A stretch of 64,000 nucleotides of DNA from Acidobacteriota bacterium (lineage in GTDB: Bacteria; Acidobacteriota; Terriglobia; Acidiferrales; UBA7541): NCBI GenBank assembly GCA_013289835.1, contig JABCZG010000023.1, positions 1-64,000 of the forward strand. Direction: 5' to 3'. Below are positions 8,466 through 15,495 of the stretch, piece after piece. Below the pieces are notes generated by a model. It saw only the letters and a program-made list of their open reading frames with translations. It did no database searches and was not told the origin of the DNA. The position numbers and the translations under genes are program-made. Within the stretch, counting starts at the first letter, position 1. Every line of letters begins with the position of its first letter.

Positions 8466-8726
8466 ATGCGTCTGCTGAAGCAGTTGGCAGTACTCGTGTT
8501 TTGGTTCTTTCTGTGGGCTGCGATTCCTGCCGCACTGCTCTATCCATTCGCGCTGTGGATGGAGAAGCACACGCGGATTTCAGGGTATGGGCTCGCTCAA
8601 GGCTACCTTGCCGCTATAGGTCTGCTGTTCTTGCCGACGGGATTTCTCATTGACTTCATGTATCGGCATTTCGTCCGCGAGCGGAGCGCCAGCAAATCGC
8701 CGGATGTGACCGAGGACCCAAACTGA
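8466..8726 (+). CDS. Small two-helix membrane protein, unknown function
   Basis: The 86-residue protein has two strongly hydrophobic segments (about 6-30 and 44-66), separated by MEKHTRISGYG and followed by a basic, then acidic tail. It lies 58 bases after ftsK in the same direction. I recognise no family. Topology with the charged C-terminus in the cytoplasm is inferred from the basic YRHFVRER stretch after the second helix. Confidence 0.6.
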   Translation: MRLLKQLAVLVFWFFLWAAIPAALLYPFALWMEKHTRISGYGLAQGYLAAIGLLFLPTGFLIDFMYRHFVRERSASKSPDVTEDPN

Positions 8727-8750
8727 CCCACTACCCTGTTTTTCACCGAA

Positions 8751-8779
8751 TTGACACAATTCGGTGCGACCCCTACAAT
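8751..8779 (+). promoter_or_regulatory. Consensus sigma-70 promoter of tRNA-Phe
   Basis: A perfect TTGACA (8751-8756), a 17-base spacer and TACAAT (8774-8779) sit 17 bases before the tRNA 5' end. The near-consensus boxes and short leader are typical of stable RNA promoters. Confidence 0.85.
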
Positions 8780-8781
8780 TT

Positions 8782-10521
8782 CTAAAGTCCACTGTGCCGG
8801 GGTAGCTCATTGGTAGAGCGCCGCCCTGAAAAGGCGGGCGTAGCCAGTTCGATTCTGGCCCCCGGCACCATTGTAACAGCCACGCCTCCATCTCCGAGCC
8901 AGTCCCACACTCCTGATGCAATGTAGGTTCTGCCTTCCGGTGTCAGTTTGATTTTCGGCGTGTGCTTTGCGATCTCCGCGCGGACGAACCTTGTTTTGCC
9001 AGTCAGCAGCGACTGCAGATTCTCGACCCTGGCCTCGACAAATCGCCGCGTGTTCCGCAGTTGCAACCTTACCGCTCGCGGTTCGGAGCTGGCGAGCCTT
9101 TCGGTGAGTTCGTTGTGCTGCGTTTCCAGGTCGGTCACTTTCGATGCCACCCGGGTCCGGAAAAAACTCGACAGGCCCGCGCTGGCGATAGCCTCCGTGC
9201 AGTTACGAATCTCCGCCTCGACATCCTGGAGGCGGCGGCGCAATGCCGCTGTTTCGCCACTCTGCTGGCTCAGGCGTCGCGCGAGATGTTCTTCGAAGCG
9301 CTTGAACGTCCAGTCGACGACCTCGGCATTCAGCACCTTGGCCTCGAGCCCTGCAATCAGTTGCTCCTCGAGTGCCATCCGCGAGACGAGCAAATTGTTT
9401 GTGCACACGCGGTCGCCGCGGGACGCGTGCATCGAGCAGCCGTAGCGCGAATCATTTCGCGCCTTCCACTGGCCGGAGACAATCGTGACGCTCCCGTGGC
9501 AAACGGAACACTCAAGCAGGCCGGTGAAGAGATAGGGCGAGCCCGCACTTCGCGCGCGCCGCGGTCTTTGGCCAGGTCCGCAACCGTAGAGCTGCTCGAC
9601 GACCTGCATCCGCCGGCGTGAGGCCGCCCACAGTTCCTCGGGGACAATACGCTGCTCGGGGATCTCCCGACGGCGCCATTCGCTTGGAGGTTTCCGCCGA
9701 TAGATACGCTTTCCGGTTTCCTCTGACCGCACCTTCTTCGTCTTCCCCCAGATCACGAGGCCGCGATACCGCTCGTTGTGCAGGATGTGGCGGATCGACG
9801 ACGGACACCAGCTCCGCGACACTCTTCCCTTCTGCGGTTGTGGCGAGAGGATTCCTTCGTCGTTGAGGTCGATCGCGATGCGCTTCATCGAATCGCCGGC
9901 GGCGTACCGCTCGAAAATTCTTCGCACCGCGGCTGCCTGGTTCGGATCGACCGCGAGCTTGACGCCGGCGATTACTGGTCGGCCGTGGCTGTCGCGCTCC
10001 GTGTTGCTCTCGATCGGCACGCCTCGATAGCCGAACACGCGGCCGCCGGTGTGCAATCCATTGAGCGCGAGCTGCTCGACGCCGCGGAAAGTCTTCTTCC
10101 CGAGTTCCTCGAGATAAAGCGAGTCCACCAGGCCATGCACGGTGAGGAGCGTTTGCGATTGCGGGGCGCTGGTGTCGAAGCCCTGGCTGATGAACGCTAC
10201 GCGGATCTCGGCAAACTTCAACTGCTTCATGATTCCGAGGGAGCGCTCCAGATCGCGGCTCATACGGCTTGTGTCGTCCACGAGCACCACATCGAACGGC
10301 CGCGGCCGCTCACGTGCGGCAGACAAGAGTCGTCGTAAGCCGGCGCGGTCGTCCGTTGCTCCGGAGATTGCTTCGTCTGCGTACGTGTGCTCGTCCAGGA
10401 CACGCAAGCCGTGCTGCTCCGCGTATTCGCGGCACTTCCGAATTTGTTGATCGATGGAGAGAGAGTTCTGCTTCTCGCTAGAGTAGCGAGCGTAGATCGC
10501 GCAGCGTGCGATGTTGGTCAC
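8782..10521 (-). CDS. Large serine recombinase (site-specific integrase)
   Basis: The 579-residue protein has an N-terminal resolvase domain (about 5-150) with catalytic Ser14 in IYARYSSEKQ and the VDDTSRMSRD motif. A recombinase domain (about 165-290) is followed by a zinc ribbon with CSVCHG and a later CSMH...C set near 345-380, then a coiled coil. From about residue 555 the frame (GARIELATPAFSGRRS) is simply antisense tRNA-Phe, so the present C-terminus was created by integration. It should catalyse insertion of the element into the tRNA 3' end. Its ATG overlaps the upstream small gene by four bases. It is the last gene of a minus-strand operon. Confidence 0.92.
   Translation of the reverse strand: MTNIARCAIYARYSSEKQNSLSIDQQIRKCREYAEQHGLRVLDEHTYADEAISGATDDRAGLRRLLSAARERPRPFDVVLVDDTSRMSRDLERSLGIMKQLKFAEIRVAFISQGFDTSAPQSQTLLTVHGLVDSLYLEELGKKTFRGVEQLALNGLHTGGRVFGYRGVPIESNTERDSHGRPVIAGVKLAVDPNQAAAVRRIFERYAAGDSMKRIAIDLNDEGILSPQPQKGRVSRSWCPSSIRHILHNERYRGLVIWGKTKKVRSEETGKRIYRRKPPSEWRRREIPEQRIVPEELWAASRRRMQVVEQLYGCGPGQRPRRARSAGSPYLFTGLLECSVCHGSVTIVSGQWKARNDSRYGCSMHASRGDRVCTNNLLVSRMALEEQLIAGLEAKVLNAEVVDWTFKRFEEHLARRLSQQSGETAALRRRLQDVEAEIRNCTEAIASAGLSSFFRTRVASKVTDLETQHNELTERLASSEPRAVRLQLRNTRRFVEARVENLQSLLTGKTRFVRAEIAKHTPKIKLTPEGRTYIASGVWDWLGDGGVAVTMVPGARIELATPAFSGRRSTNELPRHSGL
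8796..8870 (+). tRNA. tRNA-Phe (anticodon GAA), CCA encoded
   Basis: A full cloverleaf can be drawn: acceptor GCCGGGG/CCCCGGC, D-arm AGCTCATTGGTAGAGC, anticodon stem CCGCC/GGCGG around loop CTGAAAA (anticodon GAA), T-arm GCCAG/CTGGC around TTCGATT, discriminator A and encoded CCA. The 3' end is the attachment site of the following element, whose integration keeps the tRNA intact. Its own terminator is displaced; no intrinsic terminator follows within the next 100 bases. Confidence 0.95.
8857..8872 (+). repeat. Left attachment site (tRNA 3' end)
   Basis: GGCCCCCGGCACCATT. The first 14 bases recur at 24368-24381, and CCCCCGGCACCATT recurs at 25710-25723. At the right copy similarity continues outward (TAA and AGCC shared). 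This marks the left boundary of the integrated element. Confidence 0.75.
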
Positions 10522-10781
10522 GGTCTCACGTTTCCGATCCCCCGGTGCGGCCGTGTTGCTGGTAGGGAGTGTGTGGCACGTGGCGCTGGTTTCGCAAGCT
10601 CGATTTCACCCTCCGTGACGGAGAGATACTCTTCCACGAGAATGGGCACGATTACGCGATCGATGAACTCCTTCAGCGCGGGCGTGAGCGGTGAGTCCTT
10701 CCGCGCCCTCTCGCGTCGCAGACGCGTGCACGGCACCGCGCGCGGCCTGTGCTTCGATTCGAGTTTGACGACTTTGCCCAA
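10518..10781 (-). CDS. Small basic protein preceding the serine recombinase
   Basis: The 87-residue protein has a basic N-terminus, a central helix (PALKEFIDRVIVPILVEEYLS) and a proline/arginine-rich tail. Its stop overlaps the recombinase start (ATGA), so translation is probably coupled. No family is recognised. Such genes can be recombination-directionality or accessory factors, but nothing in the sequence shows that here. Confidence 0.55.
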   Translation of the reverse strand: MGKVVKLESKHRPRAVPCTRLRRERARKDSPLTPALKEFIDRVIVPILVEEYLSVTEGEIELAKPAPRATHSLPATRPHRGIGNVRP

Positions 10782-10806
10782 CGCTACTCCCTAAAATGCC
10801 ATGTCC

Positions 10807-11301
10807 TCAACCGTCGCCGCGGGGTCGAGTTGCGCGCCCGAATTTCCTTGCACCCCCATTTTCGCGCTGGAGCCTTTCCAGGGCCGGAAACAACGGGGTA
10901 AGGGGGGATAGTCGAGAGAGGCGATTGTGCGCCTGTAAGTCTTTTGTTTCTGCTCGAATGCAGACTGTTTTTTCCACATCCGCGAGGTCCGCAGGCCGGC
11001 AAGACCTCTTGAACGAGGCGCGCACACCAGGACGCAAACGATAATCCCGCTGCTGTCGCGTCTTTGCGGCTCGGCATTCTTCACCGTTCCGATACTTCCT
11101 CGGCCGCCCTCCCTTCCGTACTACGCGCCGTGGCCCGTCGCCTCGGCACTCGCGTGAACACCAAACGGCTCCTTCGCCCTCACGCGTGAACCGAACCGGG
11201 CCTATGCCCCTGCCGCACGCATCGCAAATCTCCGCGATGTAGCAGCCGTGCCGTGCGAGGAGTTCGTAGCTTTGCTGGACGGTGAGCGGCATGGTTTTCA
11301 A
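10807..11301 (-). CDS. Zinc-finger-like phage protein
   Basis: The 164-residue protein has CDACG followed by WCSREC about 20 residues later, a four-cysteine zinc site near residues 26-52. A basic GRPRKYRNGEECRAAK patch follows, a layout common in acidobacterial prophage proteins. The last third is low-complexity and may be poorly conserved. The start overlaps the stop of the upstream gene (11298-11301). It is a probable nucleic-acid-binding protein; its role is unknown. Other frames cover 10784-11084, but none has comparable motifs. Confidence 0.5.
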   Translation of the reverse strand: MKTMPLTVQQSYELLARHGCYIAEICDACGRGIGPVRFTREGEGAVWCSRECRGDGPRRVVRKGGRPRKYRNGEECRAAKTRQQRDYRLRPGVRASFKRSCRPADLADVEKTVCIRAETKDLQAHNRLSRLSPLTPLFPALERLQRENGGARKFGRATRPRGDG

Positions 11302-11810
11302 TCCTCCCGCGGGCTACGTCGAAACCGATCCAAGAGTCCTCGACGCTCAGCGGCCGGTTTGTCATTTTGCGGAGATGAGGCACCGGCCGCCCCTTCCAGA
11401 ACGACCAGCAGATCCTCGGCCTTGGACGTCAACCTCTGCGAACGACCTTCGCTGACGATTGAGACCGTCAATCCACCACGGTCGTCTATGCCTGCGAGCG
11501 TGCCCTCTTTCACGATCGCGATTATCTTTCCATCCCCGTAGCCGCCTGCTTTTTCGAGCATGGCGGTTCCATCAAATGACAAAATCTTTTTGCCGAGGAA
11601 CTCTTTCGCGCGAACAGCCATCGCTCGCACTTCTGTGAGCCGACGAACCTCGGGGAGAGACTGCATCAACGCCTCAAGGATGGCGCGTTGGTTCTCCGGA
11701 TCATCCGTGTCCGTCAGTTCGACGGTGAGGAAACCCGAATCGAAGTCGACCCGCATTCCGACATTTTCCGCGCGCTTCAGCAGCTCAACTGCTTTCTCAT
11801 TTACATCCAT
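11298..11810 (-). CDS. Hypothetical element protein
   Basis: The 170-residue protein is mixed alpha/beta. The N-terminus (MDVNEKAVELLKRAENVGMR) is an amphipathic helix, and the middle has VKEGTLAGIDDRGGLTV, resembling a small beta-barrel. The tail is charged and probably disordered (from about residue 145). Codon choice and the four-base overlap with the next gene support it as real. I recognise no family. Confidence 0.55.
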   Translation of the reverse strand: MDVNEKAVELLKRAENVGMRVDFDSGFLTVELTDTDDPENQRAILEALMQSLPEVRRLTEVRAMAVRAKEFLGKKILSFDGTAMLEKAGGYGDGKIIAIVKEGTLAGIDDRGGLTVSIVSEGRSQRLTSKAEDLLVVLEGAAGASSPQNDKPAAERRGLLDRFRRSPRED

Positions 11811-11896
11811 CGCCGCGTCCTCCCTGGGAAAGCATTCTTAGCGAGCCCCGTCCGGGAAACTTCGTCCACAAAAAATTCTCGGTTCGAAATCGCTGG

Positions 11897-12076
11897 TCAG
11901 ATGGCGCCCGCCTGGGTCGCATCCTCCGCCCTGAAGCCCCCGAAAGACCCACCTGTGCCGCCCTGCGAGCCGCCAGCTCCCGTGGTCGCGGGTCGCAGTC
12001 GGCGCTCCACTGCTGGAATTTCATGCTGGTGCTCCCAAAATCCCAAAAAACGAAAAAGAAAAACCAAGTCAGTCAA
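11897..12076 (-). CDS. Small hydrophobic/glycine-rich protein, TTG start
   Basis: The 59-residue reading starts at TTG 12076, which overlaps the upstream stop as TTGA. The N-terminus is aromatic and hydrophobic (LVFLFRFLGFWEH), followed by a glycine/threonine-rich C-terminus (TTGAGGSQGGTGGSFGGF). The coupling pattern matches the rest of the operon, which is the main argument for it. It could be a chance frame. An 86-base gap separates it from the next gene. Confidence 0.35.
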   Translation of the reverse strand: MTDLVFLFRFLGFWEHQHEIPAVERRLRPATTGAGGSQGGTGGSFGGFRAEDATQAGAI

Positions 12077-12243
12077 AAAACTTCGGTCGCTGGACACCCC
12101 CCGCGCTCGCCGTCACCCGCGAAGGGCCCACCCCCTGGACAGGACCCTGCGCGAAGCATGACCCGGCACGCCCTCTTTGGCGCACCCACCCGCGAACCGC
12201 CATCAGCTCGCCCCACGCGTGTAACTGCTTTCAGTTCCGTCAC
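12073..12243 (-). CDS. Small hypothetical protein, GTG start
   Basis: The 56-residue reading begins at GTG 12243, overlapping the preceding stop as GTGA, and ends overlapping the next TTG start. The composition (glycine, arginine, cysteine) is not strongly protein-like. It is listed because it fills the gap in a chain of four-base overlaps; without that context I would not call it. Confidence 0.3.
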   Translation of the reverse strand: MTELKAVTRVGRADGGSRVGAPKRACRVMLRAGSCPGGGPFAGDGERGGCPATEVF

Positions 12244-12500
12244 CTCCAACCCCGAACCGCACCCCACACCAGCAGAACGCCCACGCCGAGCACGAGGCAC
12301 GCCGCGACAACCCACCACACGCTTCGAACCGGCACTGCAGAGTCTGCCCCAATGAGATCATCCGCGACTGGCTCCGCAAGGTCGTGCACCGAACCAGCGG
12401 CCGCGTGCTCGCCGTTCACGAGGAGCGACCGCGTGAGCCGAATCCTCTTTTTCGTGACGCCGCCTCGTCGCGAACGCCTTCGAGTGAGATCAAATTTCAT
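12240..12500 (-). CDS. Small single-pass membrane protein
   Basis: The 86-residue protein has a very basic N-terminus (LTRRRSRRGGVTKKRIR), an acidic middle (DLAEPVADDLIGAD) and one C-terminal transmembrane helix (VWWVVAACLVLGVGVLLVW, about 63-82). The ATG overlaps the upstream stop (TTATGA). Cytoplasmic N-terminus with a tail anchor is inferred. A phage membrane accessory role such as superinfection exclusion or holin-like activity is conceivable but unproven. Confidence 0.5.
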   Translation of the reverse strand: MKFDLTRRRSRRGGVTKKRIRLTRSLLVNGEHAAAGSVHDLAEPVADDLIGADSAVPVRSVWWVVAACLVLGVGVLLVWGAVRGWR

Positions 12501-12859
12501 AAACGTTTTGCCTTTTCTCCGATCGATGTTGCTGCACCAGGCCAGCCATCCATCCAACACGCCATGACCACCGCAACCTCGTCGAAGCATTTGTGATGAA
12601 ACGTAGCGTGTTCCATCTCTTCGCCAGCGCCTCGGAAGATGATCATCGGCACTTGGTCTCTGCCGTCCCATTTCGGATCGTCGTCTGAGAAGCCGATCGG
12701 CAAACCGCAGACAGCGCACACGAAAGAATCATCACCGTTGTCACAGTAGCCGCCCGACCAGAGCCGGATTTTCGAGTCGTCGATTCTGATCACAGCGACA
12801 GCGCCTTTGTCAGGTGTTGCCTTGCGAACGACCTCGACGAGATTGGGTTTCACCTTCAC
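12497..12859 (-). CDS. Hypothetical protein with cysteine/histidine motif
   Basis: The 120-residue protein has FVCAVCG, and further on FHHKCFD, a likely zinc-binding CxxC...HxxC arrangement around residues 45-95. An IRLWSGGYCDNGDD segment precedes it. The start is GTG at 12859, overlapping the previous stop (GTGA). The open frame extends upstream to 12940, but that part lies inside the neighbouring gene. No family is recognised. It sits mid-operon between an excisionase-like gene and a small membrane protein. Confidence 0.5.
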   Translation of the reverse strand: MKVKPNLVEVVRKATPDKGAVAVIRIDDSKIRLWSGGYCDNGDDSFVCAVCGLPIGFSDDDPKWDGRDQVPMIIFRGAGEEMEHATFHHKCFDEVAVVMACWMDGWPGAATSIGEKAKRL

Positions 12860-13056
12860 TGATCGGCCGCCTGCGAGCGCGCGGCCTCGATTTCTCGACG
12901 GATGACTTTCTCTACGTCCTCGCGCACAAAGTAGAGACATCCATCGGCGGCGCGCCGCGATTTTATTTTTCCTTCCTCAGCCAACCTTCCGAGAACTTCC
13001 TCGGTGACATCCAGCATCTCGATGGCTTGGAGCACATTCACCTCGGTTTGGCGCAT
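12856..13056 (-). CDS. Excisionase / MerR-like helix-turn-helix protein
   Basis: The 66-residue protein has a winged-helix DNA-binding layout typical of HTH_17/excisionase proteins: EMLDVTEEVLGRLAEEGKIKSRR, then the wing GCLYFVREDVEKVIRR. I chose ATG 13056 because AAGGAGG stands ten bases upstream; an in-frame ATG at 13089 lies before the ribosome site. It probably regulates the operon or directs excision with one of the two recombinases. Confidence 0.6.
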   Translation of the reverse strand: MRQTEVNVLQAIEMLDVTEEVLGRLAEEGKIKSRRAADGCLYFVREDVEKVIRREIEAARSQAADQ

Positions 13057-13085
13057 CTGCGTTTTTCCTCCTTGGAGCTGCAAAT

Positions 13086-13568
13086 TCACTTCAGGAAGCC
13101 CTTTCGCCGCAACTCTGCTTTCTGTTCATCGAGTGAACGAAGAGATGGCACGATCGCCAGCTTTCTCGGTTCGGCCGGCTCTGCCGGGATCGCCGCAAGT
13201 TGTTTTTTCAGTGCTTCGGAGAATTTAAGTGCTTCCGCGCGCTCTCCATCGGTGATCGGCGGATACTCCAGCAGTGGCGGCCCGAGATACTCGGCGCCGC
13301 GGTACATTTTTGCGCCAGTGCGAATGTGACCAGGCCAAGGAAACCGCTCCATGGTCTTCGATGCTTCGGCGCAACCGAACTCCAAGACTTCGGGACTGAG
13401 ATCCTTCAACGCTTCAGCGTAGACGGCGATCTGCGCTGTGCTCACCTGATTCGAGCCGGGCAGGAGTCTCCACTTCTCGAAGTATTTCGTCAGCACGGCC
13501 ACGCACTGCGCGAATTGCTTCCGCTGATTTTCGCTGGCGCCGTTCTTCAAAGGATTCGTGTTGCCCAT
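13086..13568 (-). CDS. Replisome accessory / helicase-loader-like phage protein
   Basis: The 160-residue protein has a helical domain with the pattern FAQCVAVLTKYFEK, AQIAVYAEALKDL and WPGHIRTGAKMY. This resembles phage helicase loader/inhibitor proteins of the G39P/DnaC-partner type, which share a Y-x-LxxL and FP.PG.I signature. The C-terminal third is charged. The first 155 bases overlap the DUF1376 gene in another frame. Its place after DUF1376 fits a replication-initiation module. Family identity is inferred from pattern only. Confidence 0.5.
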   Translation of the reverse strand: MGNTNPLKNGASENQRKQFAQCVAVLTKYFEKWRLLPGSNQVSTAQIAVYAEALKDLSPEVLEFGCAEASKTMERFPWPGHIRTGAKMYRGAEYLGPPLLEYPPITDGERAEALKFSEALKKQLAAIPAEPAEPRKLAIVPSLRSLDEQKAELRRKGFLK

Positions 13569-14313
13569 TTTGTCCTCTCACCGGGAAAAGTCCCTGGTAG
13601 CCGTTCATGATGCTTTGGTCGATCACCTTCACCGGGTCCTGGCCCTGCGCTCGCAATTCACCGAGTCTTTGCAAAAGCAGATCGAGGGCATGTTCCGTCA
13701 AGGGCTTACGAATCCGTTTTCGGAACTTTTCAAATTCGAGCAATGCCAGGTAGACCTCTTCCGAAAATTCTTCGATCAAGGGATTCCTCCTAGCAGCCAC
13801 GTGCCCCGACCCAGGGACTGCAGTTTCCTGTTTCTCCGCTGATTTAGAGGAGACTGTGTAGGGCAGAGGTTCTTGATTTTGAAGTGCAGATGCAGATGCA
13901 GATGCAGATGCAGATGCAGATGCAGAGCGGTCGCCACCCGACTCGCCCCCCGAGGACTGTCCATACTTCTTCGCGTTGCCGCGCTTGCCCGCATCTGATA
14001 GCACTTGCTGGCGTTGCTGCATTTCCACCCACTGCGCGCGGAGTTCGGGATTTACCAATCGATCTCCATCGATTTGCCAAAGTTCCGGAAAAGTTTCGAC
14101 AAATTTCCGGAAACTTCGGACGGATATTCCGCAGATCTTTGCCGAAAGCTCGATAGGAAGCGGCAGTGTTCCCGGCTCGTCCTGGTCCCAGGAAGCAGCC
14201 AACGAGTCGATGTAATCCCCGCGCTGCTCCCTTGCCATTGAACGCACCCTAGAGCTTGACCGCCAGTCCTTCACGTAGAACTGAAACGCCGGGGGCTTGT
14301 TCACGGCACACAC
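13414..14313 (-). CDS. DUF1376 phage replication-initiator-like protein
   Basis: The 299-residue protein begins with the DUF1376 signature (FQFYVKDW, then MAREQRGDYIDSLAASWDQD), found at the N-terminus of many phage replication proteins. A Ser-Ala repeat at about 129-143, encoded by a hexanucleotide tandem, separates it from a helical C-terminal region (LTEHALDLLLQRLGEL, then IMNGYQGLFPV and SFEERRQRKSAEAIRAV). The start is GTG at 14313 or the GTG three codons on. The last 155 bases overlap the next gene in a different frame, and both frames look coding. Confidence 0.7.
   Translation of the reverse strand: MCAVNKPPAFQFYVKDWRSSSRVRSMAREQRGDYIDSLAASWDQDEPGTLPLPIELSAKICGISVRSFRKFVETFPELWQIDGDRLVNPELRAQWVEMQQRQQVLSDAGKRGNAKKYGQSSGGESGGDRSASASASASASASALQNQEPLPYTVSSKSAEKQETAVPGSGHVAARRNPLIEEFSEEVYLALLEFEKFRKRIRKPLTEHALDLLLQRLGELRAQGQDPVKVIDQSIMNGYQGLFPVRGQNGQHESFEERRQRKSAEAIRAVRGRADEILREVETPARLESGEHSADRRLR
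13885..13926. repeat. Hexanucleotide tandem repeat (7 x TGCAGA)
   Basis: Seven perfect copies of TGCAGA lie inside the DUF1376 gene and encode alternating Ser-Ala. Gain or loss of a unit keeps the frame and would only change linker length. Confidence 0.9.
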
Positions 14314-14340
14314 CTGTGCATCGGTCGCTGCCGGATGATC

Positions 14341-14367
14341 CCGGCCGCGGGGCGACCGGGCCTACGG
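14341..14367 (+). repeat. REP-like palindrome, type B copy 1
   Basis: This 27-base unit has stem CCGGCCGC/GCGACCGG-type pairing and a GCCTACGG tail. It is inverted relative to 15137-15163 with one mismatch. The design (CCGGTC stem, then a GCC-TAC tail) resembles the host copies at 315 and 1651. It lies just upstream of the DUF1376 gene. Confidence 0.65.
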
Positions 14368-14612
14368 AGATGAAGTTTGGAAAATCTCATGCTCCTCTTT
14401 GATCCACGTTCGGACGATTGGCGCGGGGATCAAAGAGGTTGAAGTCTTTGCGGACTCCGCGCCACTCGCCAGAAAGTTTGTCCGTTCCGTACCCTGCTCC
14501 CCAACAGTCCAAAAAAAAACAAGAGACTTTCTCAGGCTGAACGCAAAGACTCGATTTCCATCGCCGAGAGCGCGCCGGGGCGTGCGAATTGCGGCTCGTA
14601 CCAGAGAGTTAC

Positions 14613-14807
14613 TCAGGCCCGCGTTCTGCCGGTCTCCGACACCGCGCGAGGCTTCACGAGCTTTTCGAGTTCGGAGACAGGAAGGAGAACCCGCCGGCCC
14701 ACGCGGACCGACTTGATCTTTCCGAGCTTGACCATTCTTCGAAAAGTGAAATGGGAAATTCCCGTCAACTCCTGGGCTTCCTGCAGACCGACCGATAGTT
14801 TTTTCAT
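14613..14807 (-). CDS. Excisionase-family (HTH_17) DNA-binding protein
   Basis: The 64-residue protein has the canonical excisionase/MerR helix-turn-helix: LQEAQELTGISHFTFRRMV, then GKIKSVRVGRRVLLPVSELEKLV. ATG 14807 has AAAGGGG upstream; the frame is open to 14873, but that part is poor. It probably controls excision or early transcription. A 299-base stretch downstream (14314-14612) contains only the REP copy and an A8 tract; I see no gene there. Confidence 0.75.
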   Translation of the reverse strand: MKKLSVGLQEAQELTGISHFTFRRMVKLGKIKSVRVGRRVLLPVSELEKLVKPRAVSETGRTRA

Positions 14808-14877
14808 CGCCGACCCCTTTCGCATAACTTGGTCCAACGAGGCAGGAGTAGCATCGCGCGACCATGCGGGCAAAAAG

Positions 14878-15129
14878 TTACTTTCTCTCAGTGTTGATAA
14901 ACTGTGAATTATCTTTCGCGAAAGCCGCCCCTGCCGCTAGAACCGCCAGAGTCCGTTCTAGCATGTGCCACTGAGCAAATCTCTTGAAGCGCCCGCGCCG
15001 GCAGCGAGGTATATTTTTCGCGGCAAAACTTTCTGGCGAGTGGTGCGGATTGCCAACCAAAGACTCAAACTCTTTGATCCTCCGCGCCACTTGTCCGAAT
15101 GTCGGATCGGGAGAGCATGAAATCTTCAC
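14878..15129 (-). CDS. Hypothetical protein (weak)
   Basis: The 83-residue reading starts at GTG 15129, just inside the type B REP copy. It contains TFGQVARRIKEFESLV and a basic CRRGRFKRFAQWHML segment. Neither family nor strong ribosome site is evident. The frame continues upstream into the REP, which argues for a chance extension there. Confidence 0.3.
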   Translation of the reverse strand: MKISCSPDPTFGQVARRIKEFESLVGNPHHSPESFAAKNIPRCRRGRFKRFAQWHMLERTLAVLAAGAAFAKDNSQFINTERK

Positions 15130-15136
15130 TCCATCC

Positions 15137-15163
15137 CCGTAGGCCCGGTCGCCCCGCGACCGG
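15137..15163 (-). repeat. REP-like palindrome, type B copy 2 (inverted)
   Basis: This is the reverse complement of 14341-14367 with one mismatch in 27. The pair brackets the excisionase-like gene and about 0.77 kb of sequence. Confidence 0.65.
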
Positions 15164-15171
15164 AAGATCAC

Positions 15172-15495
15172 AGTGCAGACGCGGGCGCGACTCCGTGCAT
15201 CTGCTCGGACGGAAGACCTGCGTGGACAGCAAACAAACGCGAAGGCGGAAGTCTCGATGAACGGGAGAGCACCAGGGTTGGCGAGCCGGGTTCATGTGCC
15301 GTTCGCAAAATTTTGGTGATCACAGTCGGCGGTGGGTATCTCAAGGCGTTTCTCCCCGGCCGGGAGCATGAGACCGTCTTCGGCTGTGACGTCCGCGAAC
15401 TCATCGGGCGGCTGAAGTTTCGAGCTGCAGCCATAGGCGTCGAACCCCAAAGCATTCCGCAGATCCTGGACATCCGCAGATAGGAATGGAACGAC
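15172..15495. other. Gap before the tyrosine integrase, possible gene remnant
   Basis: There is no gene with a good start. On the plus strand a frame reads KILVITVGGGYLKAFLPG, then VFGCDVRELIGRL, and stops at TAG 15481-15483. It looks protein-like for about 55 codons but has no ATG or ribosome site. It may be the 3' part of a lost gene. Frames on the minus strand are less convincing. Confidence 0.3.

Noticed and set aside
13885..13926. CRISPR-like repeat
   Set aside because: Six-base contiguous units without spacers; it is a coding microsatellite.
14362..14865. 167-codon minus-strand frame
   Set aside because: It overlaps the excisionase-like gene in another frame and has no recognisable motif.
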